DNA of 64,000 bases from Chromatiaceae bacterium. Its GTDB lineage: Bacteria > Pseudomonadota > Gammaproteobacteria > Chromatiales > Chromatiaceae. A model generated the notes under the pieces. That model searched no databases. It saw nothing but the letters and a program-made list of their open reading frames with translations, and was not told the origin of the DNA. A program made the translations under genes and the position numbers. The stretch is taken from positions 124,001 through 188,000 of the forward strand of contig JACKMK010000003.1 of assembly GCA_024235395.1 (NCBI GenBank). The letters run 5' to 3'. Positions 62,139 to 64,000 of the stretch are shown here, piece after piece (the first letter of the stretch is position 1; every line of letters begins with the position of its first letter).

Positions 62139-62957
62139 TCAAGACTGGCCGCGCGCCTCGCGGATGCGTTCGTATGCCTGGCGAATCTCGTGGGTCTTTT
62201 GCGCCGCGACCTTCATCATCTCTTCCGGCAGGCCCTTGGATACCAGCTTGTCGGGATGATGCTGGCTCAGGAGGCGACGATAGGCGCGCTTGATCGCTGC
62301 GTCATCGGCATTGCGCTCGACCCCCAGGACACGGTAGGCATCATCGAGACTCGGGCGCGCTGGGGTAGCAGTGCGCTGTCTGCCGGCACCCGCTCGGCCG
62401 CCGGCAAAGCCGCGTTCCCCATCGACCATGCGTTGCAGACGGCGGTAATCCAGTTCGGACACGCCGAGGCGCGCGCACACCTGCAACAGCAGCCGGTCCT
62501 CACTGGGATCCATACGTCCGTCGGCGTACGCGGCCTGCAGTTGGATCTCGATGAACATGCCGATCAGGGTGCTGCGTCCATGGCATTCACGGCGAAACTG
62601 ATCGAGCACGCCGTCGAGGTCGAAGTCCGGTGACTTCCCCTGTTGAAACAGCTTGATCGCGGCATCGCGCTTGGCCGCATCCAGCGCCATCTGCGCCATG
62701 ATCGACTCGGCCATGCGAATCTCTTCCGGGCTGACCCGGCCGTCGGCCTTGGCGACCCGCCCCATCACCGCGAAGGTCGCGACGAAAAACGCGGTCTGCA
62801 CCCGTTCCCTGTCGCCTGCCTCGAAGCCACCGGCGTGCGGTAGCGCCTTCAGTCCCTTGTCGAAGTTGTGTCCCAGCGCGACGCCCAGCAGCGCGCCCAG
62901 CGGGCCTCCCAACATGAAGCCAAAGGCACCACCGACCAGTTTCCCCCACCAGCTCAT
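62139..62957 (-). CDS. djlA: membrane-anchored co-chaperone DjlA
   Basis: The 272 residues have an N-terminal Gly-rich membrane segment (LVGGAFGFMLGGPLGALLGVALG), a TerB-like middle domain (about 55-185), and a C-terminal J domain. The J domain carries the HPD motif in LSQHHPDKLVSKGLPEEMM. DjlA stimulates DnaK from the inner face of the inner membrane. ATG 62957 (MSWWGKLVG) is the canonical start. It is close to the CbiM-like permease gene (33-base gap). Confidence 0.94.
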   Translation of the reverse strand: MSWWGKLVGGAFGFMLGGPLGALLGVALGHNFDKGLKALPHAGGFEAGDRERVQTAFFVATFAVMGRVAKADGRVSPEEIRMAESIMAQMALDAAKRDAAIKLFQQGKSPDFDLDGVLDQFRRECHGRSTLIGMFIEIQLQAAYADGRMDPSEDRLLLQVCARLGVSELDYRRLQRMVDGERGFAGGRAGAGRQRTATPARPSLDDAYRVLGVERNADDAAIKRAYRRLLSQHHPDKLVSKGLPEEMMKVAAQKTHEIRQAYERIREARGQS

Positions 62958-62990
62958 CGCATGCCTCTCCAGCCGCCGGTCGCCCACGGT

Positions 62991-63656
62991 TCACTTGCCA
63001 TGCAGATACTCCTCGTCGCGAAACGAACCGACCCATTGCGGCTTGAACCCGACCATGATCGATATCAGCCAACCGTTCAATACGGCCTCGGGGAAGAACA
63101 TCAGCGGCAGAAACAGCAGGTAGGTATCACCGAGTTGCTGCATCGTGTAGGCACCGGACTGCAGCAACAGCCCGGTTGCGGTCAACGCCACCATCAAAGA
63201 GATCGCGCCGCCGGCGAAGAACGCATTGATGAACACGTAGATGAAGTAGTGTTTTGGCAGATAGGCACGCGCCAAGCCGAGTACGCTCTGCGTCAGCACC
63301 GCCGGCAGCATGATGAACACCAGCACCGACGGCGCGAATCCCGCCCAGTCGTTGAGACCGACCAGGGTGGTCCCAAACAGCGCAAGCATGCCGGCCAGCA
63401 CCGCGAGCGACCAGCCGAACATCAGGGTCAGGGTCACCATTGCTGAGAGATGCCAGGTGAAACCGGGCTGGATCTCGGTACGCAACGCCCAGAGCAGCAA
63501 CACGCCGACTGCAGAGCCGAGCCACACGTTCAGCTGTGCCGGATCGCGCAATCGGCCCCAATCGGCCCAGCGCAGTGCGCGGCTCGTCAGCCAGGCGACC
63601 GATACCGCGAAAAACCACAACCAGGACGTAGGGAAAAGTTCGCCGGAAAATTCCAT
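62991..63656 (-). CDS. CbiM-like energy-coupling-factor permease
   Basis: The 221-residue protein has about seven transmembrane helices, with TWHLSAMVTLTLMFGW and a VFINAFFAGGAISL segment reminiscent of the CbiM/NikM substrate-binding membrane component of ECF transporters. These carry cobalt or nickel, but stand-alone proteobacterial members lack the usual N-terminal His metal site, and none is seen here. No ATPase genes are nearby, so transport activity is unproven. Confidence 0.65.
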   Translation of the reverse strand: MEFSGELFPTSWLWFFAVSVAWLTSRALRWADWGRLRDPAQLNVWLGSAVGVLLLWALRTEIQPGFTWHLSAMVTLTLMFGWSLAVLAGMLALFGTTLVGLNDWAGFAPSVLVFIMLPAVLTQSVLGLARAYLPKHYFIYVFINAFFAGGAISLMVALTATGLLLQSGAYTMQQLGDTYLLFLPLMFFPEAVLNGWLISIMVGFKPQWVGSFRDEEYLHGK

Positions 63657-63694
63657 AAGCCTCGACTGGAACCGCAAATTCAGGAGTGTAACCG

Positions 63695-64000
63695 ATGCTG
63701 TATCGCCGCCTCCCGGGCACCGACCTCGAAGTCAGCGCTGTCTGTCTGGGCACCATGACGTTCGGGGAACAAAACACCGAGGCGCAGGCGTTTGCCCAGC
63801 TCGACATGGCGCTCGATGCCGGCGTGAACTTCATCGATACCGCCGAGATGTATGCCGTTCCGCCACGGCCCGAGACGATGGGTAGCACCGAAACCATCAT
63901 CGGGCGCTGGCTGAGGGAGCGCGGCTGCCGCGACCGCGTGGTGATCGCGACCAAGGTCGCGGGGCCCGGCCGCGACTGGCTGCCGTATATCCGCGGCGGC
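63695..64000 (+). CDS. aldo/keto reductase, Tas-like (3' end outside window)
   Basis: The first 102 residues are present: YRRLPGTDLEVSAVCLGTMTFGEQN, GVNFIDTAEMYAVPPRPETMGSTE with the catalytic Asp and Tyr, and VVIATKVAGPGRDW. The ETMGSTETIIGRWL segment and overall start match the Tas subgroup of NADP(H)-dependent reductases. AGGAG lies eight bases before the ATG. The gene runs off the window end. Confidence 0.9.
   Translation, partial: MLYRRLPGTDLEVSAVCLGTMTFGEQNTEAQAFAQLDMALDAGVNFIDTAEMYAVPPRPETMGSTETIIGRWLRERGCRDRVVIATKVAGPGRDWLPYIRGG

Overview
The window is a GC-rich chromosomal segment from a gammaproteobacterium, most likely a sulfur oxidiser of the Chromatiales or purple-sulfur-bacterium/chemoautotrophic-symbiont type. 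The evidence is an exported Gly/Tyr/Asn-rich sulfur-globule protein (18118-18456) with its own consensus promoter, a TauE/SafE sulfite-exporter-type permease, a PEP-CTERM-type exported protein, and gammaproteobacterial gene orders (lptD-surA-pdxA...apaG-apaH; trpGDC next to crp, osmC and speD as in Pseudomonas). It is mostly core genome. I see no IS element, prophage, CRISPR array, rRNA or tRNA.

Layout. 1-6.4 kb: the lptD(partial)-surA-pdxA operon, then two small inward-facing genes (a tiny membrane protein and an exported ankyrin protein) where rsmA/ksgA normally lies, then apaG-apaH. 6.4-11.4 kb: speD, a VOC protein and an OsmC protein, divergent from crp; crp converges on trpC-trpD-trpG. 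11.4-16.2 kb: an accessory island between trpG and trpE with a PEP-CTERM protein under a sigma-54-like promoter and a 972-residue secreted Asp-box protein with a strong terminator. 16.2-26 kb: trpE, the sulfur globule gene, rpe-gph, a DUF3530 protein, a SPOR protein, argS and priA. 26-29.6 kb: an HNH nuclease, a cytochrome c, a fructosamine-kinase-like protein, an alpha/beta hydrolase and a DUF4124 protein.

29.7-34.4 kb is a tight operon: MscS-type channel, RimB-like retropepsin, RimK, and an M14/aspartoacylase-like metalloenzyme, a plausible glutamylation writer/processor/eraser set. 34.4-37.1 kb is a nitrogen module on the minus strand (torF porin-glnK-amtB) with a sigma-54 promoter and two NtrC-type sites upstream. 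37.1-45.6 kb: ubiK, comM, an ABC-F ATPase, a 714-residue zinc-ribbon membrane protein of unknown function, a PQQ-type sugar dehydrogenase, arfB and a TauE-type permease. 45.8-54.7 kb: DUF1415, MOSC, pilU, an iron alcohol dehydrogenase, a possible frameshifted gene, two tandem Slp lipoproteins, ycgL, a PilZ protein with a coupled 87-residue partner, and a phosphohexomutase.

54.7-60 kb holds a possible signalling unit: twin CGCGA-TATT-TCGCG dyads, a consensus sigma-54 promoter, an 84-residue two-helix membrane protein, a hybrid histidine kinase and an overlapping REC-PAS-AAA(sigma-54)-Fis regulator. The window ends with a lytic transglycosylase, a DUF350 protein, djlA, a CbiM-like permease and a truncated aldo/keto reductase.

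Annotations rest on motif recognition and gene order; no database search was run.
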